From JBCCAG01 sp050331115 (lineage in GTDB: Bacteria > Cyanobacteriota > Cyanobacteriia > CAKZMO01), in contig JBHJHD010000019.1 of NCBI GenBank assembly GCA_050331115.1, positions 72,292 through 136,291 of the forward strand: a stretch of DNA of 64,000 nucleotides, written 5' to 3'. Numbering within the stretch: position 1 is the first letter of the stretch; every line of letters begins with the position of its first letter. Shown here one piece after another: positions 42,694 through 52,289 of this stretch. The notes under the pieces were generated by a model. It was not told the origin of the DNA. It saw only the letters and a program-made list of their open reading frames with translations, and searched no databases. The position numbers and the translations under genes were made by a program.

Positions 42694-43821
42694 TTAGCTT
42701 TGTGGCTCATTTTGGAGCTGACTCTGCCACCGGGGGGAGCTGAGAATTGCCTCAATGATGCGCTGATTGGCCGTGGGAAAGGGGTATTGACTCAGCTCTG
42801 GGGGCGCAACCCAGCGCACCTCGTCAGACGCTAGGGGCTTGGGCTCGCCGGAGAGCTGTTGGCAGTGATGTACCGCTAGCGTCACCTTAAAGTGGGTGTA
42901 GGCGTGGTCGATGGTAATCAGATGGTCCCCCACCGCAATGTCGATGTCTAGCTCTTCGCGAATTTCCCGCTTGATGCAGTCGGCGATCGTCTCTCCCGCC
43001 TCCAGCTTGCCGCCGGGGAATTCCCACAGCCCCCCCAGCAGTCCCTCGGGCCGGCGGCGATCGATGAGGACTTGGCGCTGGGCGTTCCAAATCACGGCGA
43101 CGCCAATGTGCTTGTGGGGAATGGGGGGCCGCGATTCGCTCATGGGTACCTCCAGCTGTCGGTTGAGGTGAAAGGCTTGGCAATCGGGCTTCCAGGGGCA
43201 CTGCAGGCAAGCCGGACGGCGGCGATCGCACACCGTCGCCCCCAGGTCCATCAGCGCCTGGTTGAAGTCTCGGGGACGCTCTGGGTCGAGCAGGGTCTGG
43301 GACGCGTCCCACAGCAGCGCCAGCTCGCGGCTCGGCGGGGACTCTATCGCCAGCAGCCGGGCCAGGATGCGCTTTACGTTGCCGTCGAGGATAGGGACAC
43401 AGCGGTTGAAGGCGGCGCTGAGGATACCGCCCGCCGTGGTGCGCCCAACGCCCGGCAGGGCCATGGCGGCCTCTAAATCTTTAGGAAATGCGCCATGGTG
43501 ATGATCAACGACCTTCTGGGCCGCCCGGTGTAGGTTGCGGGCTCTAGCGTAGTAGCCCAGCCCTTCCCACAGCTTTAGCACCGTCTGCAGGTCGGCTTGG
43601 GCCAGCGCGTCAACCGTGGGAAACGCCGTCAGCCACCGCCGGTAGTAGGGGATCACCGTCTTCACCTGGGTCTGCTGAAGCATAACCTCAGAGATCCAGA
43701 TGGGATAGGGGTCTTGGGTTTGCCGCCAGGGAAGCTGCCGACCCGACGCCTCGTACCAATCGAGCAGCGATCGCCTCAGCCGCGGGGCAGCGGCCTCTAG
43801 GTTAACGCTACTGGACGGCAT
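42694..43821 (-). CDS. mutY: A/G-specific adenine glycosylase with C-terminal NUDIX domain
   Basis: 375 residues. The glycosylase domain has the catalytic Glu in ISEVMLQQTQV, helix-hairpin-helix MALPGVGRTTAGGI and catalytic Asp in VPILDGNVKRI, then the [4Fe-4S] cysteines CDRRRPACLQCPWKPDC. The C-terminal domain has NUDIX motif GGKLEAGETIADCIKREIRE(EL), used by MutY to recognise 8-oxoguanine. MutY removes A opposite 8-oxoG. It overlaps the 3' end of pilC by 14 bp, so it is probably cotranscribed with the pilus genes. Confidence 0.96.
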   Translation of the reverse strand: MPSSSVNLEAAAPRLRRSLLDWYEASGRQLPWRQTQDPYPIWISEVMLQQTQVKTVIPYYRRWLTAFPTVDALAQADLQTVLKLWEGLGYYARARNLHRAAQKVVDHHHGAFPKDLEAAMALPGVGRTTAGGILSAAFNRCVPILDGNVKRILARLLAIESPPSRELALLWDASQTLLDPERPRDFNQALMDLGATVCDRRRPACLQCPWKPDCQAFHLNRQLEVPMSESRPPIPHKHIGVAVIWNAQRQVLIDRRRPEGLLGGLWEFPGGKLEAGETIADCIKREIREELDIDIAVGDHLITIDHAYTHFKVTLAVHHCQQLSGEPKPLASDEVRWVAPPELSQYPFPTANQRIIEAILSSPRWQSQLQNEPQS

Positions 43822-45037
43822 CCATGACGCGGAAGATGGGCAGGTACATGGCGACCAGAATCGAGCCGACCATGCCCCCCAGCACCAAAATCATGATGGG
43901 CTCCATAATTGAGGTTAGGGCTTTGACCGCCTGCTCCACCTCGTCCTCATAGAAATCGGCCACCTTCATGAGCATGGTGTCTAGTTCCCCGGTTTCCTCA
44001 CCGATGTTGATCATCTGGATCGCCATCGGGGGAAACACTTTTTCCTGCTGCAGCGCCAGGCTGATGACGCCGCCGGTCTGAATTTTCTGTCGGGCGACCT
44101 CAATGGCGTTGGAGATCACCTGGTTGCCCGTGGTGTCGCGCACAATTTCAAGGGAGGTGAGAATCGGCACACCGGAGCGCGACAGCGCGCCAAAGGTGCG
44201 GCAAAAGCGAGCGACGGCGGTCTTTTGAATTAGGTCGCCAAACAGCGGCAGCCGGAGCAGCAGTCGGTCTACGGTCTCCCGGCCGATGCGGGTGGAATAG
44301 TACTGCCGAAAGGCAAACGCCAGCACGAGAATGAACACCAGGAGCCCCAGCACCAGAACTGGGTTCCGCAGAAAGTCGCTGATGTTGAGCATGAACTGCG
44401 TAAACGCCGGTAGCTCAGCGTCGAGCTGCGCGAAAATATCGGCAAAGGTGGGCAGCAGAAACACCGTCATCCCCAAGAAAACGGCGATCGCAATCACCGC
44501 AACGGCGATGGGGTAGGTCATGGCCGACTTAATCTGGTTGTTGAGCCGCGCCATATCCTCGAGCAGCTTAGAGAGGCGATTCATCACCTCGTCTAGAACG
44601 CCGCCCACCTCACCGGCCTGCACCATGCTGACGTATAGATTATCGAAGCACTGGGGGTGCTTCGTCATTGAGTCGGCCAGCGTCGTGCCCTGCTGCACAT
44701 CGATATTGACGTCCTGCAGCGCGGCCTTAAATTTAGGGTTGGTGGTTTGATCCGCTAATATTCCTAACCCTCTGACTACGGCGACGCCGGCATTAATCAG
44801 CACCGCAAACTGACGGGAGAAGACCGCCTTGTCCTTAACGCTGACCCGCGTCAGCGCCTTTGAAATGTTTTTGAAGCTGAGGTTATTTAGGCTAAAGTCC
44901 CTAGCCTCTTTAAGGTCCTGGACAAACAGGCCTCGGTCCCGCAAAATGCCCCTGGCTTCTCCAGCAGAGGTCGCTGGCACCTTTAGGCGACGAAAGTTGC
45001 CCCGGGAATCTCTGGCTTGCACAGTGTAGGTTGGCAT
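43808..45037 (-). CDS. pilC: type IV pilus inner-membrane platform protein
   Basis: 409 residues of the GspF/PilC family with two repeats of the cytoplasmic GspF domain and three membrane helices. Landmarks are AVFSRQFAVLINAGVAVVRGL and its counterpart ARFCRTFGALSRSGVPILTSL, and the ending FEPIMILVLGGMVGSILVAMYLPIF-type helix. PilC anchors the motor ATPases and pilin assembly. It is the third gene of the leftward pilB-pilT-pilC block; such pili drive phototactic motility and DNA uptake in cyanobacteria. Confidence 0.95.
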   Translation of the reverse strand: MPTYTVQARDSRGNFRRLKVPATSAGEARGILRDRGLFVQDLKEARDFSLNNLSFKNISKALTRVSVKDKAVFSRQFAVLINAGVAVVRGLGILADQTTNPKFKAALQDVNIDVQQGTTLADSMTKHPQCFDNLYVSMVQAGEVGGVLDEVMNRLSKLLEDMARLNNQIKSAMTYPIAVAVIAIAVFLGMTVFLLPTFADIFAQLDAELPAFTQFMLNISDFLRNPVLVLGLLVFILVLAFAFRQYYSTRIGRETVDRLLLRLPLFGDLIQKTAVARFCRTFGALSRSGVPILTSLEIVRDTTGNQVISNAIEVARQKIQTGGVISLALQQEKVFPPMAIQMINIGEETGELDTMLMKVADFYEDEVEQAVKALTSIMEPIMILVLGGMVGSILVAMYLPIFRVMDAVQ

Positions 45038-45174
45038 GGCGATGTCCTCTCACGAAATAATGCAGTATGGGTCAGACAGGTTGGTTTGGCATCTATGCCG
45101 ATTATCTATGCCGATCGCCTTACGTCGATTCAGCCCCTATGGCTAGCGGCATTTAGGCCTAGCAGCATTTAGGC

Positions 45175-46296
45175 CTAGCGGCGAGCGGCGGTCGCGTAGG
45201 GACCGGACTTCACGGCCTTACCGCCGCCGATGAGCCGCTGCATTTCATCGGGCTTTGAGGTCTTGGACATCGCCGCATCGAAGGAAATGGCACCGGACTT
45301 GTAGAGGTCGGCCAGCACCCGCTCCAGCGTGCGCATGCCTAGGCTGCCGCCGGTCTGGATTGCCGAGTAGATTTGCGACGTCTTGCCCTCTCGAATTAAG
45401 TTGGCGATCGCCGGGGTGACCACCATGGTTTCCTGAGCCATGACGCGGCTGAACTCGCCGGGCTTGGTCTTCGCCCGAGGGAGCAGGGTTTGGCTGAACA
45501 CCGCCACAAGCGAGTTAGACAGCTGGACTCGCACCTGGGTCTGCTTGTCCGCTGGAAAGACGTCGATCATTCGGTCGACGGTCTGGGCCGCGGAGCTCGT
45601 ATGTAGGGTGCCGAAAACGAGATGACCGGTTTCCGCCGCCGTGATCGCCAGGGAAATGGTCTCTAGGTCCCGCAGCTCTCCCACCAGGATAATGTCCGGA
45701 TCTTCCCGCAGAGCCGAGCGCAGGGCGTTGGAAAAGCTCTTGGTATCCTCCCCGAGCTGCCGCTGGTGAATCAGGCTTTTTACGGGGCCGTAGACAAACT
45801 CAATCGGGTCTTCAATGGTGAGGATATGCTCAGCCCGAGTTCGGTTGATGAGGTCGATCATCGCCGCCAGGGTGGTGGTCTTGCCGGAGCCCGTCGGCCC
45901 GGTGACCAGGATCAAGCCGCGGGGCTTCTCGGCCATCTCCCGCACCACGTCGGGCAGGCCCAGTTTTTCAAAGCTAGGGATGTTGGAGCTGAGGGCCCGC
46001 AGGCAGGCCGCGTAGGTGCCCCGATCTTTGTAGACATTGACGCGAAAGCGGGCCAGCCCTTTGACGCCGTAGGAGCAGTCCAGCTCCCAAGTCTGCTCGA
46101 GGGTTTTGCGCTGGGTGTTGTTGAGCATGCTGAAGATCAGCCGCTGGCACTGCTCTGAGGTTAGGGGCTCGTCTCCCACCGGCGTCAGCTTGCCCCCGAT
46201 GCGGAAGTAGGGCGGAACGCCGGCCGACAGGTGGAGGTCGGAGCCGCCCATTTCCACCAGCTGCTCCATCAAGTCTTCAATCATCAGGTCCATCAT
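45175..46296 (-). CDS. pilT: type IV pilus retraction ATPase
   Basis: 373 residues from ATG 46296, preceded by TAGGAG about ten bases upstream; a frame extension to 46353 lacks such support. Walker A is VTGPTGSGKTTT, with Asp box IEDPIEFVY, Walker B DIILVGELRD and His box TGHLVFGTLHT. The AIRNLIRE-type region appears as AIANLIREGKTSQIYS, typical for PilT. It powers pilus retraction. A 16-bp direct repeat (GCATTTAGGCCTAGC) overlaps its stop. Confidence 0.95.
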   Translation of the reverse strand: MMDLMIEDLMEQLVEMGGSDLHLSAGVPPYFRIGGKLTPVGDEPLTSEQCQRLIFSMLNNTQRKTLEQTWELDCSYGVKGLARFRVNVYKDRGTYAACLRALSSNIPSFEKLGLPDVVREMAEKPRGLILVTGPTGSGKTTTLAAMIDLINRTRAEHILTIEDPIEFVYGPVKSLIHQRQLGEDTKSFSNALRSALREDPDIILVGELRDLETISLAITAAETGHLVFGTLHTSSAAQTVDRMIDVFPADKQTQVRVQLSNSLVAVFSQTLLPRAKTKPGEFSRVMAQETMVVTPAIANLIREGKTSQIYSAIQTGGSLGMRTLERVLADLYKSGAISFDAAMSKTSKPDEMQRLIGGGKAVKSGPYATAARR

Positions 46297-46364
46297 GATG
46301 CGATCGCTCCTAAAAGTCCTAAAAGTAAGGTGAACGGCCCAAGAGCAGGCCAAGCTATTGCTAA

Positions 46365-46416
46365 AGTGCGGGGCCAGAGTGCGGGGCCAGAGTGCAGGGC
46401 CAGAGTGCGGGGCCAG
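46365..46416. repeat. four 13-bp tandem units between pilB and pilT
   Basis: AGTGCGGGGCCAG repeats at 46365, 46378, 46391 (one change) and 46404. It lies in the 129-bp spacer of the pil operon. Confidence 0.9.
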
Positions 46417-46425
46417 GCCGGGACG

Positions 46426-48450
46426 CTAGCCATCGTGGAATCGGGGTGTCGTGCAGTATGGGCATTGGGACCACTCGGGCTGAAGCGCCGCCTCGCACAC
46501 CCGGCAGACCAAAGATGCCTTGCGCCGCGCTTTCAGTTCAGCCTCCAGTCCCGAGTCAGTGAGGGTGACCCGCTCCACCTCTTCAAAGGTCGTCATCCCC
46601 TGGCGCACGAGCTCCAGGCTGTAGGCGAGCAGGGTTTTCATCCCCTCTTCAGTCGCCACCTCTTTGATGCGCTCCGTCGGCGCTCCGTCGGTAATCAGCG
46701 TTTCGATGGTCTCGTTCATGCGCATCACTTCGTAGACGCCGCAGCGCCCCTTGTAGCCTGAACCACCGCACTTAGAGCACAGCTCGCTGCTCTCCTGGGC
46801 CGCCTGGATCTGCTCAACGCTGAGCACGTTGGCCCAGTAGAAAGTGCGCTCTAGGTCTACCGTGTCCGAAATGCCGAACCGAGAGAGCTCTTCGCGGTTA
46901 GGGCTGTAGGGCTGTCGGCATTTGTCGCACACGCGCCGCACAAGGCGCTGCGCTAGGATGCCGATCAGCGAGCCCGACAGCATGAACGACTCCACACCCA
47001 TCTCGTCTAGCCGGGCGATCGCGCTGGCGGCGTCGTTGGTGTGCAGCGTGGTCATCACCAGGTGCCCCGTCAAGGCCGCTTCAATTGCGGTTTTAGCCGT
47101 CTCTTTGTCGCGGGTCTCACCTACCAGAATTACGTCCGGGTCCTGCCGCAGAAAGGAGCGCAAAATCGAGGCGAAGTCGATGCCCTTCTCGCGGATCACC
47201 TGCACTTGGGTAATGCCGGGTAGCGAGTACTCAATGGGATCTTCAACGGTGTTGATGTTGACTTCCGGGGTGTTGCGCTCGGCGAGGGCCGAATATAGCG
47301 TCGTCGTTTTGCCCGAACCGGTTGGCCCCGTCACCAAAATCAAGCCAAAGGGACGGCTGACCATCTCCTTGACCATCTGCAGGGTGGGGGGATCGGTAAT
47401 CAGGGCGTCTAGACCAAACTGGGTTGACGAGTTGTCTAAAATCCGCAGACACACCTTTTCGCCGTAGCGGCTGGGGATTGTGCTGACGCGAAAGTCGATT
47501 ACACGGCTGTCGAAGCGGCGGCGTATACGCCCGTCTTGGGGAATGCGCCGCTCCGCGATGTCGAGGTTGGCCATAATCTTGAGGCGGGCCGTTACAGAGG
47601 GCACAATCTTCTTGGGCAGAGGCTCAAAGGCCTCTCGCAAGACGCCGTCCTTGCGGTAGCGGACCCGCAGCGAGTCCTCCTGGGGCTCAACGTGGATGTC
47701 TGAGACGTCGCCCTGCAGCGCCTTGATCAGCATCTTATTGACGAGCGAAATAATCGGGGCCGCCTCGGCATCCTGAAGGGCGCTGTCAAGATTGGCCTCC
47801 ATGTCGTCGGGCGCTTCTTCGAGATCGAGGTAGTCTAGGCCCTCAATGTCGGAGCGTACGTCTACCCGAGACTCCTGCTCTATCTTCTTCTCGCGCTCAA
47901 CCTTTTCATCGAGGTACTGCGACATCAGCCGCTGGTAGTCATCGGGGGTGATCACCATGCGCTGTAGGGCGAGGCCCTGGGGCCGCAGAATGCGGTTGAG
48001 GTCGTCTTGGGCCGCGAGATCGTCGGGATCGACCATCGCAACTAGGACTGACGGCGGCTCGGTTTGGTTGCGCGATAGCGGAATAAGCTGGTAGCGGCGA
48101 CAGGTGTCTACCGGAATTAAGCCGTCGATGAGCTGGCCGACGTGAGTGGTGGGAATCTCGCTGAGCTCAGGATCAAGCGACTCAACCCCGAAAAGAATTT
48201 TGAGCTCGAACAGCTGCTGCTTTTTGTACTGTCGCAGCAGATCGGGCGGCAGATTCTTCCCCGTCAGGGTTTCGAGAACGTCGGTTAGCGGTCGCCCCGA
48301 TTTACGACTCTCGACAAGCGCCTGCTGCATCTGCTCGGAATCGATGTAGCCAGCCTGAACGAGCTTGTTGCCAAACGGCGAAAAGTCTTGTCGAACGACG
48401 AGCGCATTTCTTTGTGAAGATGCGCGTCTTTGTGACGAAGAATTAGCCAT
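46426..48450 (-). CDS. pilB: type IV pilus extension ATPase
   Basis: 674 residues. The N-terminal GspE-N/MshEN-like domain begins around LVQAGYIDSEQMQQALVESR. The C-terminal motor has Walker A VTGPTGSGKTTT, VEDPIEYSLPG, Walker B DVILVGETRD and TGHLVMTTLHT. A tetracysteine zinc site sits in CDKCRQPYS...CSKCGG. The extreme C-terminus has a second zinc-ribbon-like pair (CRVC, CPYC) as in cyanobacterial PilB. It powers pilin polymerisation and heads the pil operon. Confidence 0.96.
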   Translation of the reverse strand: MANSSSQRRASSQRNALVVRQDFSPFGNKLVQAGYIDSEQMQQALVESRKSGRPLTDVLETLTGKNLPPDLLRQYKKQQLFELKILFGVESLDPELSEIPTTHVGQLIDGLIPVDTCRRYQLIPLSRNQTEPPSVLVAMVDPDDLAAQDDLNRILRPQGLALQRMVITPDDYQRLMSQYLDEKVEREKKIEQESRVDVRSDIEGLDYLDLEEAPDDMEANLDSALQDAEAAPIISLVNKMLIKALQGDVSDIHVEPQEDSLRVRYRKDGVLREAFEPLPKKIVPSVTARLKIMANLDIAERRIPQDGRIRRRFDSRVIDFRVSTIPSRYGEKVCLRILDNSSTQFGLDALITDPPTLQMVKEMVSRPFGLILVTGPTGSGKTTTLYSALAERNTPEVNINTVEDPIEYSLPGITQVQVIREKGIDFASILRSFLRQDPDVILVGETRDKETAKTAIEAALTGHLVMTTLHTNDAASAIARLDEMGVESFMLSGSLIGILAQRLVRRVCDKCRQPYSPNREELSRFGISDTVDLERTFYWANVLSVEQIQAAQESSELCSKCGGSGYKGRCGVYEVMRMNETIETLITDGAPTERIKEVATEEGMKTLLAYSLELVRQGMTTFEEVERVTLTDSGLEAELKARRKASLVCRVCEAALQPEWSQCPYCTTPRFHDG

Positions 48451-49133
48451 AGCTGCTGCATTAATCCTTGAACTGTACTAATCTGCTCAGATCCATCCGG
48501 CCGAAGCGGCGCGGCTTAGCGGTTTACACTAGCCGGGCGACAGGGCTAGGAGACGCCGCGCCGCCAAACCCAATTGCCCCCGGAGATTGCCCCAGAATGT
48601 GCCCTCCAGAAGCGCTCTAAAATCACCGCCGCCGAAAGGCTGCCACAATCCACCATCACACCGAAACCAGATGCCCTATTGAACGCATCGGTTTCCAATC
48701 ACATCCACTGCGGCGACCCTGGCGCGATAACCCTGGCGCAGCGATAACCTGACGCAGCTATGGCCGTCTGCGGATGCCGTTGCGGTCAACCGCTAGCAAC
48801 CGTCCCTAGAGGGTCGCAGTACAGACAGGCCCATCACATGTCTGTAATCTTACCCAATAACTACGGTTAGGCCTACAGGGACTAATCTTAAAAATATTGG
48901 TAGCGGGATGGAGCAGCGACTCTACGAGGGTATTTTAGGCAAATCATAGGTCCAATCTATGCATCTGCGACCGATTTGGACCTGATTTCACATTTCTTAA
49001 AGGTTATGCTGGGATGACATGGTGATTTATAGGCTGCACCGTTTCGGATTGCCGTACAGGTTTCCCCTAACCCGCCTGCCTAGCTGTAAAGTAAAACTGT
49101 CTATATAGAGTTGAATTTTGACGCCAACGGTTC
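48451..49133. other. divergent spacer between pilB and grpE
   Basis: 683 bp with no credible gene. It must carry promoters for the pil operon (leftward) and grpE (rightward). Around 48717-48760 are loose repeats of CCTGGCGCGATAA type. No CIRCE heat-shock inverted repeat (TTAGCACTC-N9-GAGTGCTAA) is present. Confidence 0.5.
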
Positions 49134-49844
49134 ATGATGATTGAAGACGAAAAGCCTATTGAAGAGCAGGAGTCCCAGCAGGGTGACGCTAGCGACGCGA
49201 GCCAGACGGTTTCTGAAGACGGACCGACGCTAGACGAGATAGATCTAGACCTCGCTGAGAATGAGTCTGACGAGTCTCCCTCAGGTCAGGCGCAGGACGA
49301 ATCGCTGGGCGAACCCGAGGCCGGTGATGGCGAGCCGATGTCTGCTGCGGCGCTGCAGCAGGAAGTCGAGCGCCTGCGGGCCCAGCTTGACGATCGAATG
49401 ACTCAGTACATGCGCATTGCTGCGGATTTTGAGAACTTTCGCAAGCGGACGCAGAAAGAGAAGCAAGAGCAAGACGTTCAAGTCAAATGCGCAACTATCT
49501 CTGAGATGCTGTCCGTAATTGACAATTTTGAGCGGGCACGATCGCAGATCAAGCCTCAGACCGACGGCGAGATGACGATTCACAAGAGCTATCAGGGGGT
49601 CTATAAGCAGCTCGTGGACGCGCTCAAAAAGCTCGGCGTCTCACCGATGCGGGCGGAAGGCGAGCAGTTTGACCCTAACCTGCATGAGGCCGTTATGCGC
49701 GAGCCGACGTCTGAGCATGAGGACGGCATCGTCATTGAGCAGCTCATGCGGGGCTATGTACTGGGCGATCGCGTGCTCCGCCACGCCATGGTGAAAGTGG
49801 CGACCTCTGACGGGGTAGCCGCTGCTGATGAAGCGGGCGCGTAG
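49134..49844 (+). CDS. grpE: nucleotide exchange factor GrpE
   Basis: 236 residues. An acidic, low-complexity N-terminus (~75 residues) is followed by a coiled coil (LQQEVERLRAQLDDRMTQYM) and the core RIAADFENFRKRTQKEK. The C-terminal beta wing is GEQFDPNLHEAVMREPTSEH with YVLGDRVLRHAMVKVA. GrpE releases ADP from DnaK. The next gene is dnaK, 365 bp on. Confidence 0.96.
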   Translation: MMIEDEKPIEEQESQQGDASDASQTVSEDGPTLDEIDLDLAENESDESPSGQAQDESLGEPEAGDGEPMSAAALQQEVERLRAQLDDRMTQYMRIAADFENFRKRTQKEKQEQDVQVKCATISEMLSVIDNFERARSQIKPQTDGEMTIHKSYQGVYKQLVDALKKLGVSPMRAEGEQFDPNLHEAVMREPTSEHEDGIVIEQLMRGYVLGDRVLRHAMVKVATSDGVAAADEAGA

Positions 49845-50209
49845 GCCCCTCTGCGCAGAAGACCTCAGCACAAAAGCTCTTGGCTAGCGGTCCTTTGCTG
49901 TTGTTGACGGGCTGTTGACGGGCTGTTGACTCCGCCAACTTTGTGGGCAATTCTAAAAAGCGAGCATATTTAGGTGGCTATTTCGGCTGCTCTCTCGGGA
50001 CAGGTCTTTCAAGTTGAGGCCTTCTGCCGCTAGCGATTTCTTGCTGATGTCGGCTATGGTGGTTCAAACGGCAGCATTGACGCATTGCTTGAATTTGACT
50101 TTGATCTAGCCGGGGTCTTCAACCATATCAACCCTGATCAAAAGGTCAGTGGCTGAATAATAGCTAAAGTTAAGAGCTTCTATACAAACCGCATTCATAG
50201 CCGCTGATT
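49845..50209. other. spacer between grpE and dnaK
   Basis: 365 bp without a gene. It includes three 12-bp repeats (GCTGTTGACGGG type, 49898-49932). The length suggests dnaK has its own promoter. No CIRCE element seen. Confidence 0.5.
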
Positions 50210-52198
50210 ATGGGAAAAGTTATTGGAATTGACCTAGGCACTACAAATAGCTGCGTTTCTGTCCTAGAGGGAGGCCAGCCCATCGTCATTCCTAACTCGG
50301 AGGGAGGACGTACAACGCCGAGCATCGTTGGCTTTGGTAAGGCAGGCGATCGCTTGGTCGGGCAGCTGGCTAAGCGCCAGGCGGTGACCAATGCTGAAAA
50401 CACCATCTTCAGCATCAAGCGGTTTATCGGTCGACGCTGGGACGATACCCAGCAGGAGCGGGAGCGCGTTCCCTACTCCTGTACTAAAGGTCGGGACAAC
50501 ACCGTCAACGTACAGATTCGCGATCGCACCTACACCGCTCAGGAGGTGTCGGCCATGATCCTGCAAAAGCTTAAGGACGACGCAGAGGCCTACCTCGGAG
50601 AAGAGGTGACCCAAGCGGTGATTACGGTACCCGCCTACTTTACCGATGCGCAGCGGCAGGCGACCAAAGACGCCGGCACCATTTCTGGCCTAGAGGTGAT
50701 GCGCATCATCAACGAGCCTACGGCGGCGGCGCTGTCCTACGGCCTCGATAAGCAGGACCAAGACCAGGTCGTTCTAGTCTTTGACCTTGGGGGCGGCACC
50801 TTCGACGTCTCGCTGCTGCAGCTGGGCGACGGCGTATTTGAGGTGAAGGCCACGGCGGGCAACAACCACCTGGGGGGTGACGACTTCGACAACGCCCTGG
50901 TCCGCTGGATGATCGATGCCTTTAAAGAAGAGCAGGGCATCGATCTATCGACTGACAGCATGGCCCTGCAGCGGCTTCGAGAGGCGGGTGAGAAAGCTAA
51001 GGTCGAGCTTTCGAGTATGGTGGCTACCTCGATCAACTTGCCCTTCATCTCGGCAGATGAGACGGGGCCAAAGCACCTTGAGATGGACCTCACGCGGGCC
51101 AAGTTCGAGGAGCTGGTGGCCGATTTGGTGAGCGCTACCATTGAGCCGGTGATGCAGGCCCTCAAAGACGCCGATTTAGAGGCTGGCGACGTCGATCGCA
51201 TCCTGCTTGTGGGGGGCTCAACCCGCATTCCGGCGGTTCAGCGGGCCATCAGCGAGCATTTCGATGGCAAGACGCCAGACAAATCCGTCAACCCGGACGA
51301 GGCGGTTGCCCTAGGGGCGGCTATTCAAGGCGGCGTGCTGGGCGGCGAGGTGAAGGACCTGCTGCTGCTAGACGTCACTCCCCTTTCCCTAGGAATCGAA
51401 ACTTTAGGAGAAGTATTTACTAAGATTATCGAGCGCAACACCACCATTCCCACGAGCAAAACCCAGGCCTTCTCAACGGCAACGGACGGGCAAACCTCAG
51501 TCGAGATTCACGTCCTTCAGGGTGAGCGGGCGATGGCAAAGGACAATAAGAGCTTGGGCAAGTTTCAGCTTACGGGGATTCCCCCCGCGCCTCGAGGAAT
51601 TCCGCAAATTGAAGTCTCGTTTGAGATTGACGCCAACGGCATTCTCCAGGTCGGGGCCCGCGACAAGGGCACCGGGCGGGAGCAGAGCGTCCGGATCACC
51701 AACACGGGCGGGCTAACGCAGTCCGAAATTGAGCGGATGCGCCAGGAGGCTGAGGTCTACCGTGAGGAAGACGAGGAGCGGCGGCAGTGGACAGAAACTG
51801 AGAACAGCATCCACACTAACCTGTTCAGAACTTACGAAGAGACGATGCGCGACAACGCTGAGCATATCTCCGAAGACCTCAAGACTCGCGCCAGTGAGCA
51901 GATTGCCGACCTTAGAGAAGCCCTCGCTAAGCGCGCGATTGGTGTAGACGAGCTGACGCGAAAGGCTGAGGAGCTGCAGCAGCTGCTGCTCGCGATTGGT
52001 ACAGAGGTCTACCGACAGGCGAATCGCATGGATGAGCCAGAGGACATTATCGACATGACCAATACTGTGGATGACTCAGACGCCACGGAGATTGCCGAAC
52101 CGGTCAACGGTCAGTCAAACTCGCTCTTGGACGATGAAGAATACAGCTTTGACGACGAAGATGAGACCGTTGCAGCGGACTACGAGCCGATCGACTAG
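50210..52198 (+). CDS. dnaK: Hsp70 chaperone DnaK (DnaK2-like)
   Basis: 662 residues. ATPase domain: IGIDLGTTNSCVSVLEGG, VITVPAYFTDAQRQATKDAG, VFDLGGGTFDVSLL and ILLVGGSTRIPAVQ. The substrate domain begins DVTPLSLGIETLGEVFTKII, then a helical lid and an acidic tail. It refolds or holds unfolded proteins with DnaJ and GrpE. The grpE-dnaK-dnaJ order is the main cyanobacterial stress locus, and the tail FDDEDETVAADYEPID fits the DnaK2 group. Confidence 0.97.
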   Translation: MGKVIGIDLGTTNSCVSVLEGGQPIVIPNSEGGRTTPSIVGFGKAGDRLVGQLAKRQAVTNAENTIFSIKRFIGRRWDDTQQERERVPYSCTKGRDNTVNVQIRDRTYTAQEVSAMILQKLKDDAEAYLGEEVTQAVITVPAYFTDAQRQATKDAGTISGLEVMRIINEPTAAALSYGLDKQDQDQVVLVFDLGGGTFDVSLLQLGDGVFEVKATAGNNHLGGDDFDNALVRWMIDAFKEEQGIDLSTDSMALQRLREAGEKAKVELSSMVATSINLPFISADETGPKHLEMDLTRAKFEELVADLVSATIEPVMQALKDADLEAGDVDRILLVGGSTRIPAVQRAISEHFDGKTPDKSVNPDEAVALGAAIQGGVLGGEVKDLLLLDVTPLSLGIETLGEVFTKIIERNTTIPTSKTQAFSTATDGQTSVEIHVLQGERAMAKDNKSLGKFQLTGIPPAPRGIPQIEVSFEIDANGILQVGARDKGTGREQSVRITNTGGLTQSEIERMRQEAEVYREEDEERRQWTETENSIHTNLFRTYEETMRDNAEHISEDLKTRASEQIADLREALAKRAIGVDELTRKAEELQQLLLAIGTEVYRQANRMDEPEDIIDMTNTVDDSDATEIAEPVNGQSNSLLDDEEYSFDDEDETVAADYEPID

Positions 52199-52289
52199 CG
52201 AGATAAGGTATACATTAGGTAGGGACCGATGTCAGCAGTGGTCCCGCTTGCATCAATTTGCGAATTCAACTTCTTCGGTATAGCGTTCT

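Noticed and set aside
48451..50209. CIRCE heat-shock operator for grpE or dnaK
   Set aside because: No TTAGCACTC/GAGTGCTAA inverted repeat in either spacer.
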